DNA of 64,000 bases from Pyrrhosoma nymphula (Eukaryota > Arthropoda > Insecta > Odonata > Coenagrionidae): the NCBI GenBank assembly GCA_963573305.1, contig OY754328.1:46677822-46741821 (forward strand), in the 5' to 3' direction. The notes below the pieces were generated by a model, which saw only the letters and a program-made list of their open reading frames with translations, was not told the DNA's origin and made no database searches. Position numbers and translations under genes: made by a program. Positions 44,801 through 59,800 of the stretch are shown here, piece by piece; positions within the stretch are counted from its first letter, which is position 1; each line of letters starts with the position of its first letter.

Positions 44801-47800
44801 TTATAAATTAATACGAATATATTTGAGAAGGGAACATATATTAATTAATTGAGTAACTAAAGTGAATTTGTTTTCTAAGTGAAGAATAAAAGGGTTATTA
44901 TAAATATATGTATTGTTCAAGTGTATCATTTTTGTGCATGAATTAATCCATTAACCTTTGCCGCCAAGGACTACCAAAAGAAAGGATCTCTCTCAAGGTA
45001 AGAAGTGATAAAGTGAAGGGTACCTTTTGTGTGTCGGGCTGATACGGTATATAACGTCGCGTGTTTAGGACCGCGTGACAGAATAATTATTACAACCCCT
45101 GTGATACGGAAATTGATAGGGGGGGACTAGTACAACATATTTATGAAGAGATGAGTTTTCACACAATTTATCGACACTGTTGTTGCAAAAAGACGTTGAA
45201 ATGAAAATTCCGAGGCAATATTTTACCACAATTTACAGTTTACGGCAACGTGGCATATATGCCACTCACGCAGCCTGGATCTTTTTTGGAAGGATTTGAT
45301 CAAATTTCGAATTCATGGATGCAATAGGATTCCTCAAATTTTGACCACATCACTAATTGTTATTACTTTTAATGATGTATAATTTGTCTGTGTCATTCAG
45401 GTAATTCCAAAGATTTCCTTAAGAATATCCAAATAACATCCAAAAGGCCCTGCAAGTGTTTTGATGCAAACTCAATGGAAACGGTTTTTTCCTGTAAAAT
45501 GCAATTAACAATGTTAATACATCTAAGAAGATGAACCCATACGACCAATAAAAAAATTAATTCGAAATTAATCCTTTTTAAATTGATTTTAGCTCAAGAT
45601 ACAGAATAAGCTGTACATGTCCTCCTTTCATCAGTTTCTTTTGCAATGTTATAAAATGTTTTCATTATTTGCTGTAATTGAGTATTCAATTGAGCAACCA
45701 ATAAACAAATTAATTCTAAATTAATCCTTTTTAAATTGATTTTAGCTCAAGATACAGAATAAGCTGTACATGTCCTCCTTTCACCAGTTTCTTCTGCAAT
45801 TTTATAAAATGTTTTCATTATTTACAGTAATTGAGTATGCAATGCGTGAATTGGAATGAAGGATTTGGTGCAAGAGGGGTTGACTCCAAATTTCAGGAAA
45901 AACTGTTTATCGCACCTATGTGTTAATATAAATATTACTAATCAGTCTGAACTTTCAAATTGTACCCACGCATAACTGCCTTAAAGTAGTTGCTTCAAGA
46001 ATATATCTCTACAAAATGTTCAAGCTATATGAAATACGTTTTACGTCTCTTCTGAAAAAATGCTAAAATGGAGTTACCTCCCTCTTGCACCAGACCCCTC
46101 TCAATGGAATTACCCCCCTCTTGCCCTTCAATTATATTTTGATGACCATATCTCGTATCAGAATGACCTCTCAAAGTCAATTTTAAATTTCATAAAGCTT
46201 GCCAACGTTCAATTGATACGGAAAAATATTTTGCACTGTGCCAAACAAGTATTTTATGCGAGGTACCATCATGTTTTAATTTTGTGTGCCTGAGCCCCAG
46301 CGGCCCACAGGCTGTGGATTTGCAAAGTGCACCCCCCTGAGGGTTGCGCCCTTGGCAGCAACCCACCTGGCCAGCCCCTAGCTACGACCCTGTCTGGAAG
46401 TACAATTAACATGTATTATCAGATAAGCTAGTTCTCTACATCAATTTTATGCCTGTGTACATAGGAATACACAGAATCATAAATCTTGTTGTGATATTGT
46501 AGTGAATCATTTCTTTAAAGTAGAATGTGCAACAGAAATCATTCTGGACTATACAGTTGAGTTTCTCAAAGTTAAATCAGGTATTAATCAACATTTTACA
46601 CAGAATTTCCTTGAATAACTTGAAATTGACAAATATTTTTTGAAAATCATATTGGCTGCATCGTGTCCATGGTGGTGTTGTGACTATGTCCTTTCTGCAT
46701 CACCAAAAGGCCTTAGGAAGCCAGCACGCAATTGTTTGTCTGTTTTTATTCTCAACTATGGTCTATTATAATGGATGATTTATACTGTATTTGGCGATTT
46801 ACTGCTTGCATTTGTCAGCACGGGGTCCAGACAACATGTAGTTGGATTGCCTTTGGAAATCTCTAATGCTGCCTTTCATCCCTTTCATTGTGTGCCGAGT
46901 AGTTTTTGCTTGTCATCTGTACAAAGTGGCCACCTTCCGAGTTGCGACCTTCAATAGACTGTGGGACTTTGGTTTGAATTACATGTTGTGACAACAGCCT
47001 CATGCATAGAGGATAAATTAGTGGTGATAGTGTGTCCCAGCAGATACTCATGAAAAAGCAAATCAGATTTTAGACGATTTGAAACCTAGATTGCCTTCAA
47101 CCAGTTATGGTGTTATAATTCAATCAAATATTAAACCTGAGAGGAATCCTAGCATCAGTGAAAATGACCACTGCTTGTCGGTAGTGGTATGGGTCTCGTG
47201 GCTCAAGAGTTAAACACCATAAATTGGCTCCTTATAAGTGTTTTTTTTACTGTTTGGTGCACAGGTTTTCATAGTGGTTGCAGATTTCCATTTTTAGTGG
47301 CCTTGCCGTGGGATCTTGCTTCGTGGGAAGATGCACGGGTAAGGTGAAAAGCTACTGCAATTACCGGACAATAGGGAGCCCTCGAGGGGGTCACGCGGTG
47401 ACGCGGTGCTGGGCGCTGCGTGGTGGCAGGAGAGACTCGGGCAGTCTCGCGCGGGTGACCGATAAACATGTATTGTGTGTGCGTGAATAAATTGTAAAAC
47501 AGAATTTCCGACTTGTTCCCTTACCGCTTCTTCTCCGGACCAAATCCTTTTATTTAAGCTAAGCGCTTACAGGAGTGATTATAATGAAGAGACTCTCTTC
47601 GTCCAGCAAGGGATGAGGATTCAGCTGTAGTTGCATGCAGGAGTATCAGGATCCTCAAATAAAATATTTCGGAGAGGACCCCTTCCTACATGGTAGGACA
47701 TCATATGTTTACGGAAAGCATGCTAACTTAACCATTTTACATTTGTTATAAATACAAGGATTTTGCTTTCTCGTTAGTTTTCAATCGATTGTGTCGGAGT

Positions 47801-50800
47801 AGTTAGAAAAAACTTCACGCAGAGAAAGTGGGGCGCAATGGTTTATTTCTATGCAAACATCCATTTAACAGAAAAAATAACAATTGTTGTTAACATTCAT
47901 AGTTTATAATATATTTTTATCTCATATAGCCACGACCTTGAGCAATTAGGGAAATGTTTAGGCTTGAATCACGTGTCTGCTGCATGTATTCCAAATGGGA
48001 AGCTGACAGGCCGCGCGAGAGAAAATTGTAAATGTTTAAATATTTATAAAAAACGCATTTATGAATTTCCACTAAATTTTATTTTTTTTCTAGTTAGCTG
48101 GATATGTTTAGACTACGGAAAAACATTTTCGGCCGATTCTGAGAAGGAGTATTTGAGAAAAGTGCATTAACAATTTTTGAAACACGGGCCGCGCGAGAGA
48201 AAATTGTAAATGTTTAAATATTTATAAAAAGCGCATTTATGAATTGCCACTAAATTTTATTTTTGGAATAGTTAGCTAGATATGTTTAGATTACGAAAAA
48301 AAAGTGTCGGCCGATTCTGAGGTGGAGTATTTGAGAAAAGTGTATTAACAATTTTTGAAACACGGGCCGCGCGAGAGAAAATTGGAAATGTTTAAATATT
48401 TATAAAAAACGCATTTATCAGTTGCCACTAAATTTTATTTTTGGAATAGTTAGCTGAATATGTTTAGATAACGGAAAAAAGTTTCGGCCGATTCTGAGAT
48501 GGAGTATTTGAGAAAAGTTTATTAACAATATTTTAAACATTAGTAATTTACAACAATAGGGTATAGAAGAAAATAATTTTTTATTGATATATTTTCATTC
48601 AATAAAGATTTAGCTTTAATAAAAGCTATTAATCATTGTTTTATGACAATTACAAGCGGAGATATAAGTGATAATATGATTTAAGGCACGGATTTTTGCT
48701 AAAAATGCGAAAAAATTAAAATATGCATAATTCACTCAAAAAATTTTTTTTCACAAAACGGTTTGAGGGTATTCAGTTTGAGGTAATATTGTACCCATAC
48801 ACCAATTTTTATCAAAATCTGAGACCCTAAGGGACAAACGTTTGTTGAATTGAGGTGGAATTACCCATATGTATATTCAATAAATTACTAATCTTGGGTG
48901 GATCAGCTCCAAGGGTTTGGAGATAAACCTTCCCTGATCATAAGTAAATATCAAATGCCAATGATGATATCTCACGTTTTGCGTGTGGTCATCATGGTTT
49001 TACCTTGATAATGGCTCGGGCAATAGCTACCCTCTGCTTCTGCCCCCCGGAGAGCATCACGCCTCGCTCACCCACTCTCGTGTCAAATTGATCCGGGAGG
49101 CTCATGATGAAGTCGAGGGCGTTGGCCTCCCTCGCCGCCTCCAACACTCTGCTTGTCTCATCGTCAAGGGTGTGTGGCTCACAGCCTCCCTGCACCAGGC
49201 TCTCCGACGACTTGAGGTCACTTGCACCCACACCATACAATATATTGTCCCTTATTGTACCCGAGAAGAGGACAGGCTCCTGGGAAGTGATTCAAATTCC
49301 TTGTCTCAGACTTATTCATCAACACAAGCTAAATCAACCAATAAAACAGTAAAATTTACAGTAGTCTAAAAATTAAACTGCTGAGGAAATTTCATCAAAG
49401 GTTTTAAAAAAAAATGCACACAGATGCCAACATTTGTATAGAAAATATGAAATGTTTTTTTCATTAGCAAACACAGACTAATACATAGAAACTTTTGAAC
49501 TTGGTGATTCCACACAAGTTCAAAAGTTTTATTTTAAGTGATAATCAGTTACACAAATTCATACCCGAGATCACAAATTAATGCATGTGTATTCACTCAT
49601 GTATATTCCACACCAAAGAGTAACATAGCCAACAAAATTCAAAATAATGGGCAATTTGAATTTCCATACTTCTCATTACTCTCTCAGTTTTAACCTCTAA
49701 CAATGGTGGTGATTTAGATTCTAAACTTCCCAGCAGTTGGAGGGTATTTTAACAACATCCTTGCTGTTTGTGTTGAGAGGCACATGCATTTATACCTTTG
49801 TAGGTAGGTATACATAAATGATTTTATTGTGAAACTTTCAGGGGAAAACATTGAATAGTCAAAGGCGTAGTTGTACTAATTTCTTTGCAATTTCTGATGG
49901 ATGTGTTCTACGGTATTTTAATCTGTGTCACACGGTATCTAACTTCAATTGTAAAGTGAATTTCATAGCTTCTTGGCATGCTAAATTTTTTCATGACCTT
50001 CCCCTTCACTAGCCATGGTCCAGTGGCTTATAAGCAAGGCCCAGATGGTGTGTTACCTCCTTCTCATATCCCCAGCATACAAGCACTTCCATCTTCAGGA
50101 AGCATCTCCCTTGCTCCGACTAGGCCCCAGATACCCACCATGAATCGCTCTCCAAACATGTGGAGGAAAAGAGAACTAAGCAGAATGAATCCCTTTTTAT
50201 TACACAGTGCCATTCTCATTAAACTGTCGACCTAGCATCACTATATGTCTTCTCACCATGAAATATTATTTTTCACACAGCTTTGATGTATACTTACACA
50301 AATTCTATTTAGAAGTAAAAAATGTAAATACAATAGGAATTTTCAGTTTCGTAGTAATTATTCCCTCAAAGTATTCTTCATACCACAATCCCATGACACA
50401 CGCAACAGTCATGCACAGTCTCCTCTTGAGCCATGCAGGCAACACATGCACCCTTTGCAGTCTTGCTTTAGACCCTGTTGTTGGAATCCTTCTTCGAAAA
50501 TGCCCTTCCCTTGGCCTTGGAGCAGTACCTATTGTCTTAAGGACACCAGCCAGGAATATTTTTTAATGCCGGGGAAGAATATTTGACCAAAATATCTTCC
50601 ACTATCTGTACCCAGAATGAAAGATGAGCTCCATTCTTTCGAATATTTCTCCTGTACATGATCAGTGAATTCCAAATTGAAGAATTAAACAATCTTTTAA
50701 AAATTTTCATGAACCACTTAAGTCACTCATTTCCTCTTGATCAAATATGCTTACTTGACCCTCAGACCTATTCCTTGCATGTACTTATTGTAATGGAGAA

Positions 50801-53800
50801 AAAAATCTGGGCTTCATTATTTCCTTAACTACACATGCATAAACCAGGTGGTTACTCAATCAGTGAATCAAATTCACGGTCATTCCATGTTTTTTGAGGT
50901 CGAAAATTGCCATTTTCACAATTTTGTGTTGGGATAAATACAGAGTCATTCAACATCATTTTTTTATTCCCAATACAGTAGAATCTCGATTTTACATTCC
51001 CTGATTTACGTTAAATTTGTTACATAAAAAAAGTTACAACTTGTTTGAATCTCACTTAGCCGCAGAGCTATGTTGACACACTGTTTGTTGTCTTGCAAGG
51101 AAAGGTCTACACCATTTATAAATGGAATTTTTGCCTGCATTGAAAAATCTACGACGTGTAAGCACGTGCTCATAGGGATAGGGTAAAATATGAAATTTTA
51201 CCATTTACAATGTTGCTTGGAATTTGCTATCCCCTCTCACAGATGAAATGTAATATGAGAATAATGAATTTCTTCCTCATTGAAATGGAAGAACTAATGA
51301 CTTTCTCACTAGACAAGTGTGAAATATAGTTACAATGTTATGACCTTTCTGTGCAATCGTGCGCCATGTAGATATTTTGTGGCCAGAATATCAGTGTGCA
51401 CAAAAAATATTTTTTCATTGACGGAAACACGGAGCTGAAAAATCAAAGAGATTTTGTTCAAACGTTTGAGATTTGTTTGAAAGTGTCCAAACTCACCCCA
51501 AGTGTTCCCATTAAACCCACAGCATGATGATCTCAAAAAGGTGTAATTAAAGATATACGTACTTGATTAAAATGTAAGAAAAAATTCCAAAAGATGCAAC
51601 CAACTAACCTCTACCAATGTTTCTGGAAATTGGGAAAAGCAATAAATTTTAGGCTTAAAAAAATAATGAAATTATTACATCACTAACAATCAGTTATGAA
51701 TATGGGAGGAGGAATGTTTGACTGAGTACATACAAGCTTTACCACTATTATAAGTAATGAACTAACCTGACTGACAGAGGCAATGTGCCTGCGAAGCCAA
51801 GATGGGTCAATGCTTGAAACTGAAACACCATCCAAGGATATAACGCCTCTATCAGGATCATAGAGTCGTAAGAGAAGAGCGGCCAAGGTACTCTTCCCAG
51901 AGCCACTGGCACCGACGACAGCGTATGTCTTTCCTGCTTCAACCTCGAGATCCAAGCCACAGAACACTGGCTCAGTGCGTGATGGATAGCAGAACCATAC
52001 ATCTCTGAATGTGATGCATCCAATTGGAGTGACGTTTGGCCTCAGTCCTCCTGTCATTTGGAATGGAAGCATTACATAAAGCTCACGAACAGTTCACCTT
52101 AATATCTAGGATAAAAAAGATGGGCTCAACCTCAACTAATGAATAAATTGCGATGTATAATACCCATAAAATATTCAGCATATATATGTACATTCAAAGT
52201 GGATATGTTTGCCATAAATAGTCTTTCTTGTTGTAGTAGCTTCTGTTACCGAGCAACTCTTTTGAGGTATACATATTTCAATTTTGAGGGTTCCATGCAT
52301 TTGATGTTGGCAGGCAGTTTATTATAGATATTTGAAGCCAAGTACATAGAAAGGACCTTGTTGGCAATATGTGCTGTTATAATACATTAAGTGCAGATCA
52401 CCATTTGATATTGTTTCATAAGCATGCACTGATAAGCATGTTCTTAGGGAAGTATTCTGGGTTATTTTTAACAAAATGAAACAGTTGAGTATACAATATA
52501 TAGTTTAGTATAAAGAGTTGAGTAGATAATATTTCTAACTAATAACTGGAGTACATAAAAGCCTCAATACAGCAAAAAAGTTATTTTAAAAATTCAATAT
52601 TCCTCTTTTGACTTTGTCAACAGAAAGAAAAATCATTCTGACACAAGTACCAAACTGCACAGGTGACTCAATTAAAAAGTCATTCAAAAGGAAGAACTTA
52701 CATTTAGTCCATTGCAGCACCGATTAACAAGTGGGTGAAATATGTGAGGCATGCACCAAGGAAGGATCCTGGGGTTCCAGGGTCAAGGGACCCAATGGCA
52801 ATGCCAGCTTTCCTTGTTTTCCCTCCTTAGGGGCACGAAGATATACACATACATACGTCACAATCTATGTATTACCATTTTCTAAAAACACATGGATTTT
52901 ACCACATGAATTACCACATACACAGTACCCGACCAAAAGGAAATACAGAGAGTCTAAAAACAGCACAGACAAAGTTGAAAAGCCATCTTTAGATTTGCAC
53001 TGCACATATAGTATAAGCAAAAGGCACTCGGGAAGTTATCACACAGGGTTTACATATTTCTTGAATGTCATTACACATGTTTAAACCTCTTTGTAGAGAT
53101 TTTGCATTTGTTTAATGTGGGTCTATAAGAGACGAATATTTGAAATTATGTAGGTATTATGTATTTTCAGGAGCAACGGAGCAGTGTAATTTGCATGATG
53201 GATGACAAGAAATTTATGAAAAATTCGTTTCTGCCTCTTCATATTATTTAAAATACAAGTACATAGTATCAATTAAATCTATGCTGGTTTGGCTGCCTAT
53301 ACTTATAGTCATATGCTGCTTAGCCGTGGACTTCAGATAAGAACCTGAGTCTCAGCAATGCACTTACCTATTTAAAACTTGGAAGTATGTATTTAAAAAA
53401 TATTTCGTACCTTGACTAAGGGTGAACACTTACTTGTAGTCATATTCTTCAGCATCACTCATTATACCTTATGAGTTCGCAGAACTAAACCCTTGTAAAA
53501 TCACGCCATGTTGTTTGTTATTTGGCATTATTGTACTAAGACCATGGAGGCTATTACGAACTGTTCACCGCAGGCAGAGTTATACTTCCTAAAATCGTTC
53601 TCTCTCTCCGCCCAATGAAATATCACACCTCGTCTCGAGTGGTATCATACCACACCAAGGGGTCTGAGTTTCACCGCTGATGGAGGACTTGCCTTCATAA
53701 ATCCAACTGCCTTTATTTTTAACATGCAGGAGATTGTTTACATTCTTTGGCTAAAGTTGACAATTTATAACATCATGCATGACATCAGGGAAATAGTAGC

Positions 53801-56800
53801 ACTCTAGTTATATAATAATAATATTTATAATTAGAATATCCCAGATAACACATGTAATGTGAAAGTTGCATTATTGGATGTAATCATTACATATATCGTA
53901 AATTTCAACATCGTAAAGACGAGATGAATAGCCTCTGCAAGCGGATAGAACTTATTCAAGGTAGGTACTTGTCACTGATTTTATTAATTTATATAGTTTA
54001 TGTTAGTAATGAGATTCTCACATACAAAGATAGTGAGGCTGGCGTTAAAAGTAGGAGGGCAAAAAACTGTAGTCAGGGCATGATTCCGGAAAAGAGCTCT
54101 AGTTTTGTTGCAAGAAGCATTTCATGAAACAAGCGAGTAAAAGGTGGTTTCCGGATGTTTTCAACCCGCTGAATACAAAAATGCTTGTTGCCAGGTCGAA
54201 ATCTTAGCCGGAAGTGAGATATCCAAGATGGCGGCATAGGTAAAAACTTGTTGTTTTCTCTTAAATATTGGCGTGACTTGATGATGTTAACAGCTATTCT
54301 TTGTTTATTGCAGTCAGAAATTTGAATCTGGAGCCAGAGATGACATATGATTCGAATTTACTGAGTTATTTTGAAATTTTATGGAACACATGAAGTATTC
54401 GCAGCGCAAAATTCATCCGTTATGAAAAACGACCCCATTAATCAAAAAATTACTACGAATAAAAGTTGTAGTGCGTTTCATAAGCTTTCAATTGAGCCTA
54501 CGTAGAGCCTAATGCGATGAACGGTAAGCGCGCTACATTATGTAGAAGGGGGGTGTGTTCCACTCATCCACCTGGCTTCCGTGCTGGCACCCGCCCCACC
54601 CGAGATGGATTCTGCTGGCGCTGACCACTTGTGGCGACCAGTCATCGGGCCGGAGCTTCGCACTCAGTGTCAGTCTTCTTCGTCGCGAACTGACCGAATG
54701 ATTGATAACATATCAGTCCACCTCACCGTAATGGCATGTGGCCGCAAAGGATGACGCAATGATAAATAATGCCGCTGCAACAAATGTAATGTACGAAGCA
54801 TGAAGCTGTGAATCTGTAAAGGCTCTTGTCTCAACATCATAAAGCTTTAAGCAAGTAAATATATCACTGATGAGGAAATATCAGTTCTAGCCACATACCA
54901 AAATAAACATTATTGTCTTCCATTATCTGTATTCATTTTTATCTCAACTTCAGACATAGAGACAAACTTCTGTACTATAAGTAAAAAACACTGCTTAAAT
55001 ATCTTGAAATATATTTTCCAATTGGGAAAACAATATTATGCGGGCTGGCCTGTACTTCCCTACGCAGTGGACAAAGAGGAGGCTAGGCCCTGCACAGTGA
55101 AAGGGCGGGCTCGGCCGCTCGGAAGTAAGAGGTGGCGCGGAACATGCCCCCCTTCTACATGATGTAGTATGCTTACTGTTTATGGTATTAGGCTCAACAT
55201 AGGCTCAATTGAAAGCTTATGAAACGCACTACAACTTTTATACATAGTCATTTTTTGATTAATGGGGTCGTTTTTCATAACGGATGAATTTTGCGCTACG
55301 AATACTTCATGTGTTCCATAAAATTTCAAAATAACTCAGTAAATTCGAATCATATGTCACCTCTGGCTCCAGATTCAAATTTCTGACTGCAATAAACAAA
55401 GAATAGCTGTTAACATCATCAAGTCATGCAAATATTTAAGAGAAAACAACAAGTTTTTACCTATGCCACCATCTTGGATATCTCACTTCTGGCTAAGATT
55501 TCGACCTGGCAACAAGCATTTTTGTATTCAGCGGGTTGAAAACATCCCGAAACCACCTTTTACTCACTTGTTACATGAAATGTTTCTTGCTGAACGTTTA
55601 TTCGAAATCTGTTCTAGACTACTGGAGCAAGTAGAGCAATTCAATTACTTGGGTAGAACACAAGAAGAAAATGGGCAAAGTAGCAAAGACATTAGGAGGA
55701 GAATAGCGTTAGCAAAGAAAGCATTAAGAAACGGAAGGTAGTTGGACCTTAAGTAAGGATGTAGAGAAGAGGAGGTGGAGGAGGAGAGGTGAGGAGCTTG
55801 ATATGGAGAGTGGCGTTGTACGGGGCAGAAACGTAGACTTTTGAGAAAGGAGGACCAAAATAGACTCCAGGCGTTTGAGATGTGGGTGTGGAGGAGGATG
55901 GGGAAGGTGTGGCGGACGGAAAGTACCTAAGGCAAATGAGGAAGTGCTTGACATGGTTGGTGAGGAGAGGAAATAACTGGATGAGATTACGTGGAGGAAG
56001 GGCAATGGTTTGCTCAAGGCCGTGATTGAAGGAAGGATCCCATCCAAGTAGGCTTTATTGTCATTTTCATTAAAATGGAACCCCTATCCTTGATCCACAA
56101 TGCCATTCATATCATACCCTCAGTCAATTCCCACTCTGACTTTGGTGTGAGTTTTGACGACAAACTCGCTTTTCACGACCAAATAACAAAAGTTTCTCAT
56201 ACGGCATTGGATGTTACAAGCCTTCTTTACCGGCTTAACGTCATTAGTGACCCTCTTCCTCTCCAAACAATTCTCTTTCCATGTATCCTCCACATTCTTC
56301 AATATCGTTTTCCCACATGGTCCTCAGCTTGCCCATCAGCAACTGAAACTCCTCAATCATCCCATTAACTTCTTTCTCGCTATTGTCCGTCGTCGTAATC
56401 TCTCACTGAGAAACTTATCACGTCCACAAATTTTTTTCCAACCTTGGAATCTGGGCCTTACACCACCCTCAACTAATATCTGACCTAAAATTTGTATGAA
56501 GTATTTTTACCATCTGCTATCATTCTTTTCTCTTCATGCACTTCCTCCTTCTTTCCGGAACATCAACCTGCTATGCATGTTCCTAAATTCCGCATTTCCA
56601 TATCCCAGAGAGCCATTTTCTTCAGAATTCTGAGCATATTTAATTGCCTAGCAGCTAAGAATCCTTCAGTTGATTTTTTTCCTATAACCTCCTTCAACTT
56701 CTTACCACATCTTATATTTGTGGTGGCTTGCGTGGTTACGTGGTTTTTAGTGATGATAGTCGATTGTTGTAGATAATATGTTTAAATTTATTTATCTGCT

Positions 56801-59800
56801 TTGTCCCTCAATGTAAAAGGCCTTTGTGCTATTTTTGGTGTTAAGCAAATTAAATAAATTAATAAACAAAGTATTCCCTTGCACAGATGTCCATTAGGGA
56901 TCAATGGATTCTCTTTGATTGTAAACTGAGCTACAATCTTAATTTTGCTGAAAAGTTTTTTGATACTAAGTTATAAATGTAAAACAACACCCTGCAGGAA
57001 AAAGGGATAAAAAAATGAGAGCATATAGTAATGAAGGATGTGGTGCTTTCCCGGCATCTTATCTGGATGAAGTTCTCTTCAGTTTCCAACCGGGTGAGAG
57101 ATCCCACAGTTGCCGACGTTTTGAGGTCCGACACCTTCCTTGTCATTAAGGATATGATGTCAAGGAACATGTCAGACATCAAAACGTAGGCAACTATGGA
57201 ATGTCCCACTCAGATGGAAACCAAGAAAATTTCATCCAAATGCTTGCTAGAAAAATGTTGAAAAATGAAGAATAGTAACAATGAATCAATTAAAACATAA
57301 AGAATGAAAAACTTAAGAAAAGTTTGTTCAGAAAAAATTAACTTAAATGCAGTGGATAAGTCTAAAAAATAAACATACATTTATCTAGGAAATATTATGA
57401 ACGTTTTATTTTGGAATATGCTCTCGTAGCTGGCAGGTTGAGTTTTGGCTGAAGAAGATGTGGAATAGCTATAAGAATTCAGAAACTATATTGCTGGATT
57501 CAGGTGTCATGCGGAAGAGAGAGAGAAAGTAATCTGAGAGCAATGGTCAGAGCGCAGGGAAACGAGGTAATCATTGAGAGCAGAGATTAGCGCTGCACTT
57601 GGCTGACCTGCGTGGCCAAGCCCACCTCCCACACAGGGACAACTCGGAATTAGCACTGAAGGGAAAGCTTTAAAAGAGTTGTCATTACCAGAGATAAAAT
57701 AAAGAAATTACCTATGCAAACTCTACTGGCTCATAAAAAAGGAACAAGGGTCAAACATTTCATAATAAGTTTTCATTACCTTTTAGGGGAATTGCTGGTT
57801 CTCGATCTATAAGCTCCCACAGCCTAGTACTGGCACCAATACCTCTCATAGCTTCTGAGTAAAAGGATGAGATACCAGCCACAGAGATTCCAACGTAGGC
57901 AGCGTACAACAGGAACGAGGAGAGCTGACCGACACTGAGAGATTCTTCTGCCACCATCCCACCTCCATAGCACAACACTGAGAGAATCATTATATTTCCT
58001 CCTAAGCCTGTCTGAAATGAAATGAAATATTCGCATGTGATTATATCATTAAAATAACAATGATGACAATGTTTATTTTATGCAGTGATTTAACGTTAGT
58101 AAAAGTTAAAACAAGTCATATGTGATAACACAAGTGGCAATGATTAAAAAATTATAAATTTTGCACTTCACATGCATAAAAACAAATAATTTGAATTCAA
58201 TTATAAAATACTCATGCCAATTCCCTCAAAATATTCCAATATCAAACAGACAGGGTTGAAGTGAAAAGAAAAATATAAGTTACATTCTTATGAAACTTTA
58301 CAGGGTTCCATCACTGAATTTATTTGCACATGGAAACTTTTGCGAACCACAGAGGTAAAATTAAAATTTCCAAGACCCACCTTACAATGCTTCCTCATCA
58401 TTGTCATCAGGTGATATAGAAATATGAAACAATTCCCTTATATGTGTGCGCATACGTTAATAATTTGAGAGTGGGTGGAATGGGGGTGTGGTGCACAGGA
58501 GAGTCACGTCACAAGAGCCAAAAGGGGCACAAGGGTGGAGAACAGACACTCCTCGTGGAGATTAACTCCAAGGCCACAACTTCTTTTTAAAATTTCAACC
58601 TATTTTGAAGTATCGAGCTCATGTCTGTCATCAGTACAATGCAACATCCTCACCTGAAAACCACTCTGGCAGTCACTCTGGTTAAAAGGTGTTTCGCGAA
58701 GCTGATCTTCTTGTCATGGCTGACTTTATATGGCACTGTAGTGTTCCCCTGTCCAAATGTAACAATTTCTTGAAGTCAGACCCACGCAAACACCATCACA
58801 GTCTTTACAGGCTAGTTATTCCATGGATTCCACATTTCATCATTGAGTCCACAATATCTTTACATTGCACTAACGTCTATTTCATTATGTATGGTGATTT
58901 GACAAATATAAAATTCGTACTCTTCATCAACTCTAAATTATTTTAAATCTCAATTTTATAAAGAAGTCTTGACCCTAGAGTTAATCTCCTCAACTGCTCC
59001 CCCTCCCCAATTCTCCCCCCGTCCTCCTCTTCCCAAACTGCAAAATACGTAAACACTTCCCCCACTCTTTCTCATGCACAGTGCACACCACCGTTTTCCC
59101 TCTTCCCAACACCCTCCACTGCCTGAATAGTCTATACAAGGGAAGCATTTGCACTTCACATACATAAAAACAAATTCTCATCTTTGTGAAGGATCTGAGG
59201 TGCTTTTCCAGCAAATGACTATGCGAGGTGTTCCCAGGATTCCCTCCGTTCTAAATGCACAACGCTCTGAAGATGATGGAAGTGCCATCCATCCAAATGC
59301 CTGCAGCAGCCAAACACCTGATCCCGTGGGAATCCTGAGAAAACCTAACATTATTCATTATGTGCTTTAAAATCTCCTGATGAAAGCACTGAAGCATTGA
59401 AACCTGGATCATGAAGTTTTTTTACTGTGATTTGTGAAAGTTTCCATATGAAAATTAATATAGTAAAAAAGATTTTAACTTCTATTTATAAGTATTTGAG
59501 CTATTATTTTTAATTCTAGCTTGTTAATGAGTGTAAACTTTGATTCCTGCATAAAACCATCCTTTACATATTAAATAAAGTAGTGGAATGGCATGCCACA
59601 TGGATGTCCATCGGGTGAGGTGATCGTGTATGCCGGCACTGTTTAGAAAAAAACTCAGATAAAGATAATTACAATGGTTTACTGTGGAAAAGTCCTATGA
59701 TCCATTTAAAAAATCAACTGCAGGAAATAAATTATGGCCATGGATCTCAACCATCCCAAGCTGTGCTTGTCACTTAATGATGGAATCAAGACTAGCCTTT

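Noticed and set aside
48983..49369. 128-codon plus-strand frame
   Set aside because: Antisense to the ABCB10 signature exon.
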